DNA of 48,051 bases from CAVQBP01 sp964448105 (GCA_964448105.1 CAYUVK010000030.1:1-48051); one strand, 5' to 3'; counted from the first letter of the stretch, positions 1-7,978 are shown. Notes: generated by a model not told the origin, from the sequence alone. Made by a program: numbers and translations.

Positions 1-1036
1 AGAAAAATTTTTTCGCCAACCTCAAAATCCCTTGCTTCCACGGAACTCTATGAGAAACACCGCTTTTATCTTTAAATTCATTCAAATGTTCAATGTACCA
101 TTTGTAATTTCGAACCAGGGCATCTTTGTTTGAATATTTAGGTTTATAACCTAGTTTTTCCTCTGCTTTTTCGATTGATACAAAAGAATCTTTCGAAGCA
201 GTTTCATAAACCCATTTATAAAGAGGCGAAAGCTTAAAGGCTTCCAGTATTTTTAATGTAAAAATTATTGGTTTTTCCGGAAGAGGAACAATTTTTTTCC
301 CGAACCCTGCATAATCTAAAACAGCCTGGTAATCTTCTTTCATTGTAGTGTATTCTTTTGCCCCGATATTAAAAGTGTCGTTAGTTTTTTCTTTATCAAG
401 CGTCGCGCACAAATAAATTGCTTCACATAGATCTTCAACATCCATAAGCTGATAGCGGTTATTGCCGCTGCCGATCATTGGGAACCCTTTGCCGTCTTTA
501 GCCCAATCGAAAAGCAGATCAAACACTCCAAGCCGTTCCGGCCCGACAAATGATTTAGGTCTAATTATGGAGACACACATTCCATTATCTCTATAAGCCA
601 TACATTCTTTTTCCGCAGCTATCTTTGCCTTCCCGTATGGTCCAACACCATCAAGCTTATCATCTTCATAAAGGGGATGATGGTCGGGAATACCATATAC
701 TGCAGTGGAAGAGATATGTATAAACCCTTTTACATTATTTTCTTTGGCAGCTTTAAGTAAATTTTTTGTCCCTTCAATATCTGTCGAAAAGATATCTTCC
801 GGTTTATAAAGAGGCAATGCGGCTGCAGTATGAACAATTACATCGATACCTTTTGTCGCAGCCTTTACTGTCTCGAAGTTTCTAATATCACCTTTTATTA
901 TTTGAATTTTATCTGCAATGTCGGGATATTCAAAATCGGCGATATCTAGAGAAACAATTTCATTTTCTTTATTGTATAAAAAACGAATTAAATTTATTCC
1001 TAAAAATCCGGCTCCACCAGTTACTAAAAATTTCAT
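1..1036 (-). CDS. NAD-dependent epimerase/dehydratase (extended SDR), 3' end cut by window edge
   Basis: Translating the minus strand from ATG at 1036 gives 345 codons with no stop before the window edge, so the gene is partial at its C-terminus. It begins MKFLVTGGAGFLG, the dinucleotide-binding GxxGxxG of extended short-chain dehydrogenases (residues 7-13). Asp31 at the end of the second strand favours NAD. An SST stretch (109-111) and Y134-x3-K138 form the catalytic triad. Such enzymes epimerise, dehydrate or oxidise nucleotide sugars or related alcohols; the substrate cannot be told from the sequence. It is divergent from the gene at 1161 and its other neighbours lie outside the window. 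The length already matches a nearly complete member of the family. Confidence 0.9.
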   Translation of the reverse strand, partial: MKFLVTGGAGFLGINLIRFLYNKENEIVSLDIADFEYPDIADKIQIIKGDIRNFETVKAATKGIDVIVHTAAALPLYKPEDIFSTDIEGTKNLLKAAKENNVKGFIHISSTAVYGIPDHHPLYEDDKLDGVGPYGKAKIAAEKECMAYRDNGMCVSIIRPKSFVGPERLGVFDLLFDWAKDGKGFPMIGSGNNRYQLMDVEDLCEAIYLCATLDKEKTNDTFNIGAKEYTTMKEDYQAVLDYAGFGKKIVPLPEKPIIFTLKILEAFKLSPLYKWVYETASKDSFVSIEKAEEKLGYKPKYSNKDALVRNYKWYIEHLNEFKDKSGVSHRVPWKQGILRLAKKFF

Positions 1037-1160
1037 ATTTTCTGCCCTGTTTTTTGTGAATAGAAATAATTTTATTTATTTAATTTTTCAATTGGATATT
1101 TAAAAATAGTGAATTTTTTTTAATTAGAAGAATTGATCTATTTCCCATATTTTTCTAAAC

Positions 1161-1877
1161 ATGAAGTCTTTTATTAAAATAATTCCCAGCTCCAATAAGA
1201 CAATAAGTTTTTCTGCTTCAATAATAATTCATTTAATAATCTTTATAATTGCTGCATTTGTTTTTAAAATTACAACCGAAAAATCTGATGCAGGAAGTTC
1301 TTATGTTCAAATTAAAACAAGGGAACTTGTTAACAATTTGAAAAACAATACTCCTGAAAAAGAAAAAAAACAAATTACCGAAAACAATAATCTGAAAAAT
1401 AAAATTATTAATAAGAATGTTTCGGAATCTAAATCTATACACAATATACTGGCTTCTTCTGATACATCCGGACTTTACCAGGTTTATAAAGAATCAACTC
1501 TGGATGTTTCCATGCGGTATCCGGTCGGCTGGACATATATTGACCAGGATGTTAAAAACAAATTGGATGGTGTAACTTTTTGGGCTACTAACGAAATTTA
1601 TTCTCCCCCTCCTTATGTACATCTTGAAGTTAAAGAAAAATATTTGTTTAATCCCGGCCGCTATAAATATTCAATTAAAACTGATGATTATACTGCTTAC
1701 TATAATGATCCTGAAGAATTATCGGGACAAGTTTCGCAGGAAGTATATATCAGAACCAGTATTGATGAAGATTTCAGCATTAAGTTAATTATGGAAGGAA
1801 GGGAATCTTTTAAGACTTTTCAACCTGTATTCTTCGGCATGATAAAAACTTTTAAATTTGACAATTCATTATTCTAA
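1161..1877 (+). CDS. membrane-anchored periplasmic protein, TonB-like N-terminus and PsbP/DUF1795-like C-terminus
   Basis: This 238-residue protein has one N-terminal membrane segment (about residues 17-37), a Lys/Asn/Glu-rich linker (about 50-95), and a compact C-terminal domain (about 100-238). The layout of the anchor and charged linker resembles TonB-type energy transducers, but there is no TonB C-terminal domain. The C-terminal part, with MRYPVGW near residue 118 and FFGMIKTFKF near the end, resembles the PsbP/DUF1795 fold by eye; this is inference. ATG 1161 has no clear Shine-Dalgarno sequence. It lies 50 nt upstream of the DUF4412 gene on the same strand. Function unknown. Confidence 0.7.
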   Translation: MKSFIKIIPSSNKTISFSASIIIHLIIFIIAAFVFKITTEKSDAGSSYVQIKTRELVNNLKNNTPEKEKKQITENNNLKNKIINKNVSESKSIHNILASSDTSGLYQVYKESTLDVSMRYPVGWTYIDQDVKNKLDGVTFWATNEIYSPPPYVHLEVKEKYLFNPGRYKYSIKTDDYTAYYNDPEELSGQVSQEVYIRTSIDEDFSIKLIMEGRESFKTFQPVFFGMIKTFKFDNSLF

Positions 1878-1927
1878 TTTGTAGATTCAAACAAACAAAA
1901 TTCAACATTATTTAAAAGGAGCCCCTT

Positions 1928-2611
1928 ATGAAAGCCATTAAGAACGTTCTGTTTTTTACTCTGCTTCTCTTTTTATTTTCTCCTGTAAAATCATTCTCGC
2001 AATCTTTCGAAGGTGAAATTGTTATGAAGATTACCGATAAGGACCAGGACCAGCCGCAAACCGTTGATTATTATTGCAAAGGAAGTAAAATCCGTTTTGA
2101 AAGCAAAGGTAATGAAGGCATGGGAGGGGCGATGGTTTTAGACACTAAAACTTATGACGCACTTATTTTAATGCCTGCCCAAAAAATGTATATGACTTAT
2201 AATTATAAAAGTGTATTAGGTAATGTTCGTGATACAATGAGCAAGGCAATGGAAAAAGGAAATGTTAAAATGACCGGTGAAACAAAAGATATTAATGGCT
2301 TTACTTGTGAAAAATGGACTTTCAAAGATGATGATGGAACTACCGGAGAAGCCTGGATGACAAAAGGAATTAGGAATTTCTTTTTCTTCAGCAACCCTAT
2401 GGGGGGTGAAAGTGATGAACCGGACTGGCAGAAAAAATTAACCAATGAAGGTTATTTCCCGATGATGGTTACAACTAAAAATGCAGATGGTGAAGTAGAA
2501 AGTACTATGGAAGTTACTTCGATTGAAAAAAAATCTCTTAATGAATCCTTGTTTACTCCTCCGCCAGATTATAAGAAAATGGAAATGCCAATGATGAACC
2601 ATGGGAATTAA
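1928..2611 (+). CDS. exported DUF4412 domain protein
   Basis: The 227-residue protein starts with a signal peptide (residues 1-24, ending SFSQ) and continues with FEGEIVMKITDK, the usual opening of DUF4412 proteins. The domain is common in Bacteroidota and contains the motif in which the protein's own chemistry is described as a lipoprotein-like carrier fold; no enzymatic role is established. A good Shine-Dalgarno AAAGGAG sits at 1916-1922 before ATG 1928, which fixes the start. The Met-rich C-terminus (KMEMPMMNH) is notable and could bind metal, but that is only a guess. It is probably co-transcribed with the preceding gene. Confidence 0.8.
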   Translation: MKAIKNVLFFTLLLFLFSPVKSFSQSFEGEIVMKITDKDQDQPQTVDYYCKGSKIRFESKGNEGMGGAMVLDTKTYDALILMPAQKMYMTYNYKSVLGNVRDTMSKAMEKGNVKMTGETKDINGFTCEKWTFKDDDGTTGEAWMTKGIRNFFFFSNPMGGESDEPDWQKKLTNEGYFPMMVTTKNADGEVESTMEVTSIEKKSLNESLFTPPPDYKKMEMPMMNHGN

Positions 2612-2724
2612 ATAAATTTTTGGTGAATTTATATAAATTTTCAATTTTATTGATGTTTCATCCCTAATTCATTGATGAATTGAAGGACTTTTTAATCATG
2701 GGAGTCTTCTAAGGATTTGATTTC

Positions 2725-2753
2725 TTGACTTTTTTACTATATCAAGCTAAGTT
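2725..2753 (+). promoter_or_regulatory. candidate sigma70-like promoter of rplM-rpsI
   Basis: TTGACT (2725-2730) is followed after 17 nt by TAAGTT (2748-2753), 44 nt upstream of the rplM start. The -35 is good and the -10 is poor (3 of 6). It is the only promoter-like pair seen in the 185-nt gap after the DUF4412 gene. Confidence 0.3.
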
Positions 2754-2796
2754 AGTATTCTTTATTTGAAATGATTTGGTTTTTTGGAGGAATCAG

Positions 2797-3237
2797 TTGA
2801 AACAGGAAAAATTAACAAAATTTATCAGTTCTGAAGATGCAGGGAAAAAGTGGTTTGTTGTTGATGCAAAGGATCAAGTACTTGGGAGACTTGCAACCAA
2901 AGTAGCCGGTATTATCCGCGGAAAAAATAAACCGATATTTACGCCGAATGCGGATACCGGTGATTTTGTAATTGTTGTTAATGCAGAACAGGTCAAGGTA
3001 ACCGGGAAAAGAGAGTTACTAAAAACCTATGCACATCATTCAATGTACCCTGGCGGTTTAAAAGTAAAAACATTTTCAGAATTAATGGCAAAGAAACCTG
3101 AATTTATTATTGAAAATGCTGTTAAAGGAATGCTTCCCAAAAACCGTTTGGGAAATAAATTAATTAAAAAACTAAAAGTGTATAAAGGCAGCGAACATCC
3201 TCATTCTGCTCAGAAGCCTGAACAATTAAGTATATAA
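2797..3237 (+). CDS. rplM: 50S ribosomal protein L13
   Basis: The 146-residue product has the L13 signature: WFVVDAKDQVLGRLAT near the N-terminus and the PKNRLGNKLIKKLKVYKG segment near the C-terminus. L13 is an early-assembling protein of the large subunit that binds 23S rRNA. TTG at 2797 is chosen as the start because GGAGG (2786-2790) lies 6 nt before it and the length then matches the family (about 142-150). A longer reading from TTG 2776 would put the Shine-Dalgarno inside the gene. It is followed after 10 nt by rpsI, the conserved L13-S9 pair. Confidence 0.97.
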   Translation: MKQEKLTKFISSEDAGKKWFVVDAKDQVLGRLATKVAGIIRGKNKPIFTPNADTGDFVIVVNAEQVKVTGKRELLKTYAHHSMYPGGLKVKTFSELMAKKPEFIIENAVKGMLPKNRLGNKLIKKLKVYKGSEHPHSAQKPEQLSI

Positions 3238-3247
3238 CGGAGAATTA

Positions 3248-3634
3248 ATGTCAGATCAGATTTATGTTGGCAGAAGAAAAACTTCAGTTGCCAGAGTAAT
3301 TTTAAGAAATGGAAACGGAAAGATTACCGTAAACGGTAAAGAATTCGAAATTGCATTCCCGCAGCTTCTCAGCAGGGAAGATATATTAAACCCTTTTAAG
3401 GTAACGGAAACTGAAGGCAGCTACGATGTTATTATTAATGTTCAGGGGGGAGGTACTACCGGACAGGCACAGGCAATTCGATTAGGAATCGCACGCGCAT
3501 TGATTGAGCTAAATCCGGATCATAGAGTTGCTCTTAAGAAAGAAGGATTCTTAACAAGGGATCCAAGGATGGTTGAACGTAAAAAATACGGCCGTCCGAA
3601 AGCAAGAAAGAGATTCCAATTCTCCAAGAGATAA
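3248..3634 (+). CDS. rpsI: 30S ribosomal protein S9
   Basis: The 128-residue product is full length for S9. It opens with YVGRRKTSVARV, and ends with KKYGRPKARKRFQFSKR, the basic tail whose final Lys-Arg reaches the P-site tRNA in known ribosomes. A GGAG at 3239-3242 precedes ATG 3248. It is the second gene of the rplM-rpsI operon. No intrinsic terminator with a U tract follows it; a weak inverted repeat (TAAGTTCAA at 3655 and TTGAACTTA at 3699) lies in the gap to rpsB. Confidence 0.98.
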   Translation: MSDQIYVGRRKTSVARVILRNGNGKITVNGKEFEIAFPQLLSREDILNPFKVTETEGSYDVIINVQGGGTTGQAQAIRLGIARALIELNPDHRVALKKEGFLTRDPRMVERKKYGRPKARKRFQFSKR

Positions 3635-3838
3635 TACAAGTTCAAGAGCAACAGTAAGTTCAAGTAATAACAATTTATATCTGAAAATGAACTTTCTTTT
3701 GAACTTATTTCATGATTATATCAGAAATAATTAATTAGTTAAAACAATAATTCATATTTCCTGATTTGCTTCCTGTGTCCCGGTTTAACGGGATGAAAAG
3801 CAAAGACGAAGGGAATAGAAGATTAAACAGGAGTAAAG
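3635..3838 (+). promoter_or_regulatory. rpsI-rpsB gap: candidate leader of the rpsB operon
   Basis: This 204-nt gap has two structured parts. The first is an inverted repeat, TAAGTTCAA (3655-3663) with TTGAACTTA (3699-3707), separated by 35 nt. The second is a G+C-rich hairpin in an otherwise A+T-rich stretch: TCCCG (3778-3782), loop GTTTAA, CGGGA (3789-3793), 45 nt before the rpsB ATG. A Shine-Dalgarno AGGAG lies at 3829-3833. Ribosomal protein operons are often autoregulated through such leaders, and S2 leaders are known in other phyla; that this hairpin is one is inference. Confidence 0.3.
3636..3664. repeat. AAGTTCAAG direct repeats after rpsI
   Basis: AAGTTCAAG occurs twice, starting near 3638 and 3656, directly after the rpsI stop. 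The same 9-mer occurs twice after the DAHP synthase gene (33386-33410). It looks like the remains of a small dispersed intergenic repeat. Confidence 0.45.
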
Positions 3839-4777
3839 ATGCAAAAAATAGATTTAATCCAGCTTATAGAAGCTGGAGCCCACTTCGGTCATTTAACACG
3901 CCGATGGAATCCCAAAATGAAACCATATATTTTTATGGAAAAAAACGGGATTCATATAATTGATCTGAAAAAAACCCAGGAATATCTGTCAAGTGTAGCC
4001 GATAATTTATCAAAATTGGTTTCCGAGGGAAGAAAAGTATTATTCGTCGGGACAAAAAAGCAGGCTAAAAATATTATTGAAACCGAAGCTAGAAGATGCG
4101 ATTCAAACTGGGTTAGTGAAAGATGGCTTGGCGGAATGCTTACAAATTTTGCTACAATCAGGAAAAGTGTTAAAAGATTAAATAATATTGAAAAACAGGA
4201 AACCGACGGAACGTTTGATAAAATAACAAAAAAAGAAAGACTCTTTTTATCCCGCGAAAAAGATAAATTGAAAAAAGTTCTGGAAGGTGTCGAATCAATG
4301 TCACGGCTACCTGGAGCAATGTTTGTAGTCGATATTAAGAAAGAATCAATAGCGATAAAGGAAGCAAAAAGATTAGATATTCCGGTCTTTGCAATTGTTG
4401 ATACTAATTGCGATCCGGATCTTGTTGATTATATAATCCCTGCAAATGATGATGCTGTTAAAACAATCGAGCTTATTGTAAAAAATATGGCTGATGCTGT
4501 TATAGAAGGAAATCAAAAATTGCAGGAACATAAAGCTGAAGAAATTGCGGAAAAAGAAAGATTGAAAAAAGAAAGAGAAGAAGAGAAATTAAGAAATAAA
4601 GAAAAAGAAAAAGCTGAAGTCGAAGCCGAAAGTAAAAAACAAGAAGCTGCCGAAAAGGAAAGACTGAAAAAAGAAAGAGAAGAAGAGAAATTAAGAAATA
4701 AAGAAAAAGAAAAAGCTGAAGCCGAAGCCGAAAGTAAAAAACAAGAAGCTGCTTCGCAAAAAGAAAATAAAAATTAA
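3839..4777 (+). CDS. rpsB: 30S ribosomal protein S2 with long charged C-terminal tail
   Basis: Residues 1 to about 225 are a standard S2: LIEAGAHFGHLTRRWNPKM near the N-terminus, FVGTKKQAKNIIE, RWLGGMLTNF, and DTNCDPDLVDYIIPANDDA. S2 binds the 30S head late in assembly and helps dock S1. The protein is 312 residues, about 60-80 longer than usual. The excess is a Lys/Glu-rich tail (about 226-312) containing two nearly identical 34-residue blocks encoded by a 102-bp tandem duplication (4547-4750). It is predicted to be helical or coiled coil. ATG 3839 follows AGGAG at 3829-3833. tsf follows after 16 nt, the classical rpsB-tsf pair. Confidence 0.97.
   Translation: MQKIDLIQLIEAGAHFGHLTRRWNPKMKPYIFMEKNGIHIIDLKKTQEYLSSVADNLSKLVSEGRKVLFVGTKKQAKNIIETEARRCDSNWVSERWLGGMLTNFATIRKSVKRLNNIEKQETDGTFDKITKKERLFLSREKDKLKKVLEGVESMSRLPGAMFVVDIKKESIAIKEAKRLDIPVFAIVDTNCDPDLVDYIIPANDDAVKTIELIVKNMADAVIEGNQKLQEHKAEEIAEKERLKKEREEEKLRNKEKEKAEVEAESKKQEAAEKERLKKEREEEKLRNKEKEKAEAEAESKKQEAASQKENKN
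4547..4750 (+). repeat. 102-bp tandem duplication inside rpsB
   Basis: Copy 1 is 4547-4648 and copy 2 is 4649-4750, both in frame. By eye they differ at only about four bases. Each encodes a 34-residue block starting AEKERLKKEREEEKLRNK and ending ESKKQEA; the only amino-acid change seen is Val to Ala. High nucleotide identity suggests a recent duplication. Confidence 0.92.
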
Positions 4778-4793
4778 GTAAGAGGATTTTATT

Positions 4794-5648
4794 ATGGTAA
4801 TTACTGCTGCACAAGTAAATGAGTTAAGACAGAAAACCGGTGCAGGAATGATGGACTGCAAAAAAGCTTTAACTGAAGCCAATGGTGATATTCAAAAAGC
4901 AATAGAAATATTAAGAAAAAAAGGAGCATCTGTTGCTTCTAAAAGAGCGGAAAAAACCGCCGGCGAAGGAATGGTTTTAACAAAGATCTCCGATGATAAA
5001 AAAGAAGGTACCATTGTTGAAGTTAACTGTGAAACAGATTTTGTCGCTAATAGTGAAGACTTTATAAATTTTGCTAATGATGTATTGAATACCATCTCAT
5101 CAAAAAAACCCAATAGTGTTGAAGAGTTATTAAATGATTCTTCTTTAGTTAATAAAATGCATGATGTTATGGGTAAAGTTGGTGAAAAGATGGAAATATC
5201 CCGCTTCAAGGTTGAAGAAGCTTCAAACGGGTTGATGGTTGATTATATTCATCCTGGTTCAAAACTTGGAGTGCTTGTAAAATTTGAAACTATTAAAAGT
5301 AATTCCGAAAGTTTTGCCGATTTAGGAAAAGATATTGCGATGCAAGTCGCTGCAATGAATCCGATTTGTGTTTACCGTGAAGAAGTTCCAAAAGATACGA
5401 TTGAAAAGGAAATTGAGATTTATAAGGAAGTTGCAAAGAAAGAAGGAAAACCGGAACAAATTTTGGATAAGATAGCTCAAGGTAAATTAAATAAATTTTA
5501 CCAGGAGAATTGTCTTATTGAACAAGCATACATAAAAGACAATTCCAAAACTATTGGTGACCTGATTAAGGAATTCAATTCTCAAAACAATGACAATTCA
5601 AAAATTTCCTTGTTTTACCGCTTCCATCTGGGTGATCAAAAAAAATAA
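4794..5648 (+). CDS. tsf: elongation factor Ts
   Basis: The 284-residue product is full length. The N-terminal UBA-like domain carries VNELRQKTGAGMMDCKKAL and the exchange-factor core has VEVNCETDFVANSEDF, including the TDFVA segment that contacts EF-Tu. EF-Ts releases GDP from EF-Tu in the cytoplasm. Two ATG codons are not in competition: ATG 4794 follows AGAGGA at 4781-4786. A strong terminator (5658-5690) follows directly, so rpsB-tsf can form its own transcript, with pyrH reading through or starting from its own promoter. Confidence 0.97.
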   Translation: MVITAAQVNELRQKTGAGMMDCKKALTEANGDIQKAIEILRKKGASVASKRAEKTAGEGMVLTKISDDKKEGTIVEVNCETDFVANSEDFINFANDVLNTISSKKPNSVEELLNDSSLVNKMHDVMGKVGEKMEISRFKVEEASNGLMVDYIHPGSKLGVLVKFETIKSNSESFADLGKDIAMQVAAMNPICVYREEVPKDTIEKEIEIYKEVAKKEGKPEQILDKIAQGKLNKFYQENCLIEQAYIKDNSKTIGDLIKEFNSQNNDNSKISLFYRFHLGDQKK

Positions 5649-5657
5649 TTTTTGTTG

Positions 5658-5690
5658 AAAAGGTCTTAATAATATTAAGACCTTTTTTTT
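5658..5690 (+). terminator. intrinsic terminator after tsf
   Basis: AAAAGGTCTTAAT (5658-5670), loop AAT, ATTAAGACCTTTT (5674-5686): a perfect 13-bp stem ending in a run of eight T (5683-5690). Confidence 0.9.
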
Positions 5691-5722
5691 ATATTTATCT
5701 CATAAATTTTAAAATATATGTA

Positions 5723-6457
5723 ATGAATGAAATAAAATACAAACGTATTCTTCTAAAATTAAGCGGCGAATCTTTAATGGGGCAAAAAGGATTCGGCATT
5801 GATCATAATGTTCTTGACTTTTTTGCCACAGAAGTAAAAAAAGTACATGATATCGGAGTTCAGATTGGGATTGTAATCGGCGGCGGAAATATTTACAGGG
5901 GTTTGAGCGCAGATGATCAAGGAATTGACAGGGTTACCGGCGACCAGATGGGAATGCTCGCAACCGTAATTAATTCTCTCGCACTTCAAAATGCAATCGA
6001 ACATAAAGGAATTTTTACAAGATTAATGAGCGCAATTAAAATGGAGGAAATGGCGGAGCCTTATATTAGAAGAAGAGCTCAAAGACATCTTGAAAAAGGA
6101 AGGGTTGTGATCTTTGGTGCAGGTACGGGACATCCTTATTTCAGTACCGATACGGCGGCTTCGTTAAGAGCTGTTGAAATTGGTGCAGATGTTATTATTA
6201 AAGGAACGAGAGTTAACGGAGTGTATGATTCAGACCCCGAAAAAAATCCGAATGCCTTTAAATTCGATAAAATTTCATTCATGGATGTTTTGAAAAAAAA
6301 TCTCCGTGTTATGGATTTAACTGCTATAAGTTTATGCCAGGAAAATAATCTGCCGATTATTGTTTTTAATATGAATGTACCGGATAATTTAACAAAATTA
6401 GTCAAGGGTGAAAATGTGGGGACATTAATTCAAAACCTGGAAAAAGTTGAACAATAA
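5723..6457 (+). CDS. pyrH: UMP kinase
   Basis: The 244-residue product matches bacterial UMP kinase, an amino-acid-kinase-fold enzyme that phosphorylates UMP to UDP and works as a hexamer. Visible family motifs are ILLKLSGESLMG at the N-terminus (phosphate loop), GIVIGGGNIYRG, DRVTGDQMGMLATVIN, and FGAGTGHPYFSTDTAA. ATG 5723 is preceded only by A+T-rich sequence. The gene lies between tsf and frr in the widespread order rpsB-tsf-pyrH-frr, but here the tsf terminator separates it from rpsB-tsf. Confidence 0.97.
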   Translation: MNEIKYKRILLKLSGESLMGQKGFGIDHNVLDFFATEVKKVHDIGVQIGIVIGGGNIYRGLSADDQGIDRVTGDQMGMLATVINSLALQNAIEHKGIFTRLMSAIKMEEMAEPYIRRRAQRHLEKGRVVIFGAGTGHPYFSTDTAASLRAVEIGADVIIKGTRVNGVYDSDPEKNPNAFKFDKISFMDVLKKNLRVMDLTAISLCQENNLPIIVFNMNVPDNLTKLVKGENVGTLIQNLEKVEQ

Positions 6458-6501
6458 ATCTCCAGCTTTTTATAAAAAAAATAATCAACCGGAGAAATTA
6501 T

Positions 6502-7056
6502 ATGGAACAAATAATAAAAGACGCAAGATCCAGAATGGATAAATCGATTGAAGCTTTGAGAGCTGAGCTTTCAAAAGTCAGATCAGGTAAGGCTACAACT
6601 GCATTACTTGATGGAATTAAAGTTGACTATTATGGTAACATGACTCCATTGAATCAAGTCGGCAATCTTACGGTTCTTGATGCCCATACTTTATCATTTA
6701 CTCCATGGGATAAATCCATGGTAAATCCGGCGGACAAAGCTATTCTTGAAGCCAATATCGGATTAAATCCCGTAAGCGATGGTACAAATTTAAAAATTCC
6801 GATTCCTCTCTTGAATGAAGAGAGAAGAAAAGAATTAGTTAAAATTGTAAAAAAATTTGGAGAAGATACTAAAATTGCTGTGAGAAATGTGAGACGGGAT
6901 GCAAATGATCATCTAAAAAGAGAAGAGAAAGATAAAAAAATCTCTCAAGATCAATTAAAAGATGCGGAAGATAGAATTCAGAAATTAACCGATGAACACA
7001 CTCAAAAAATTGATGAGATTTTAAAGCACAAAGAAAAAGAAATTATGGAAGTTTAA
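6502..7056 (+). CDS. frr: ribosome recycling factor
   Basis: The 184-residue product has the full length of RRF, which with EF-G splits post-termination ribosomes. It shows the two-domain pattern: a helical arm (DARSRMDKSIEALRAELSKV, residues about 6-25) and the domain II core (KVDYYGNMTPLNQVGNLTV), then ERRKELVKIVKKFGEDTKIA and VRNVRRDAND. ATG 6502 has CCGGAG at 6490-6495. It ends the translation block and is followed by a strong terminator at 7085. Confidence 0.98.
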   Translation: MEQIIKDARSRMDKSIEALRAELSKVRSGKATTALLDGIKVDYYGNMTPLNQVGNLTVLDAHTLSFTPWDKSMVNPADKAILEANIGLNPVSDGTNLKIPIPLLNEERRKELVKIVKKFGEDTKIAVRNVRRDANDHLKREEKDKKISQDQLKDAEDRIQKLTDEHTQKIDEILKHKEKEIMEV

Positions 7057-7084
7057 ATTGATTTTAAAATTATAATTACCAAAT

Positions 7085-7108
7085 AACCCGGTTATACCGG
7101 GTTTTTTT
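7085..7108 (+). terminator. intrinsic terminator after frr
   Basis: AACCCGGT (7085-7092), loop TAT, ACCGGGTT (7096-7103), followed by T through 7108: an 8-bp perfect G+C-rich stem with a T tract. Confidence 0.9.
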
Positions 7109-7130
7109 ATTATTTACTCGTCTTAATCAT

Positions 7131-7160
7131 TCACCCAAAGGCTGATCTGCCTCCGGTGGA
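7131..7160 (+). repeat. two-hairpin intergenic element, copy 1
   Basis: TCACCCAAAGGCTGA then TCTGCCTCCGGTGGA. It aligns without gaps to the elements at 10768 and 41916. The first half has a mismatched stem; the second keeps pairing through G-U wobbles. It lies 75 nt after the frr stop, beyond the terminator. Confidence 0.75.
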
Positions 7161-7264
7161 AATCTTATTCTTAATCCATCAAGAACCAAAACTATGATAT
7201 AAATAACGACTAATTCGAAAAAGTGATTTTTTACTGGAGTTTTACTTCTTAAAAAGATTATAAT

Positions 7265-7272
7265 TAAGTTTG
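7265..7272 (+). promoter_or_regulatory. candidate -7 element (TAnnTTTG) upstream of bacterioferritin
   Basis: TAAGTTTG matches the Bacteroidota -7 consensus TAnnTTTG, 38 nt before the bacterioferritin ATG. No convincing -33 TTG lies at the usual distance. The motif is short in A+T-rich DNA, so chance is possible. Confidence 0.3.
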
Positions 7273-7310
7273 TATAGTTAAAATTTTCATATTAAAGAAA
7301 GGGAGAATTT

Positions 7311-7814
7311 ATGCATCCAAAAAGTATTGAATTACTAAATAAAGCTGTTGCAGATGAATTATCGGCTGTTCATCAATATATGTATTTTCATTTTTATTGT
7401 GATGATTATGGGTATGATTTATTGGCAAATTTATTTAAAAAAACTGCTATACAAGAAATGCTGCATATTGAAAGACTTGCAGAAAGGATTTTATTTTTGA
7501 AAGGTGAAGTGGAAATGATAGCTTCCGAAGAAGTTGAAAAAATTCATCAAGTCGATGAAATGCTTAAGAAAGCAGCAAAAATGGAAGAGGATAGTGCAAC
7601 AGAATATAACATTTGGGCAAACGAATGTGCTGCAAATGCAGATGCTATTTCAAAGCAGCTTTTTGAAAGTCTCGTTTCAGAGGAAGAAGTTCATTTCGAT
7701 CAATATGATACGGAACTGGATAATCTTAAAAAATTTGGTGACAGCTACTTAGCTTTGCAGTCTATTGAGAGAAGCAAAGGAAGGGATACAGCAAGTACAG
7801 CTGCAAATAATTAA
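7311..7814 (+). CDS. bfr: bacterioferritin-like iron storage protein
   Basis: The 167-residue four-helix protein aligns with E. coli Bfr. The di-iron ligands are visible: Glu16, Glu49 and His52 (QEMLHIER), a Glu in KMEED, and the EExxH at SEEEVHFD. Met50 lies where Bfr Met52 binds the inter-subunit haem, so a haem-binding bacterioferritin is favoured over plain ferritin. Bfr oxidises Fe(II) and stores it as ferric mineral in a 24-mer cage, protecting against oxidative damage. ATG 7311 follows GGGAG at 7301-7305. It is monocistronic between terminators at 7085 and 7826. No Fur-type box was recognised. Confidence 0.9.
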   Translation: MHPKSIELLNKAVADELSAVHQYMYFHFYCDDYGYDLLANLFKKTAIQEMLHIERLAERILFLKGEVEMIASEEVEKIHQVDEMLKKAAKMEEDSATEYNIWANECAANADAISKQLFESLVSEEEVHFDQYDTELDNLKKFGDSYLALQSIERSKGRDTASTAANN

Positions 7815-7825
7815 TAATCTTTATT

Positions 7826-7852
7826 AACAGCCGGGTGAAATACCTGGCTGTT
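7826..7852 (+). terminator. hairpin after bacterioferritin gene
   Basis: AACAGCCGGGT (7826-7836), loop GAAAT, ACCTGGCTGTT (7842-7852), with one G-T pair. It starts 11 nt after the stop codon. The following T tract is short (TTTA), so termination efficiency is uncertain. Confidence 0.7.
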
Positions 7853-7978
7853 TACCTCAAATACTTGTCTTTAAATACCTTTTAAATATTAATTTAAATT
7901 TTTTACTTAATCAAAAATTAAATTTGTGATACAAATTTAAAAAAGAATTATTATTGTTATTAAATTATAATACAGAAA

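Noticed and set aside
918..1103. Plus-strand open frame at the left end
   Set aside because: It overlaps the start of the epimerase gene on the other strand, which has strong motifs.
2776..2796. Upstream TTG start for rplM
   Set aside because: It would place the Shine-Dalgarno GGAGG inside the gene; TTG 2797 has the right spacing and family length.
4500..4814. Long open frame on the minus strand opposite the S2 tail
   Set aside because: It is the complement of the Lys/Glu-rich repeats, giving a Leu/Phe-rich reading with no start signal; rpsB explains the region.
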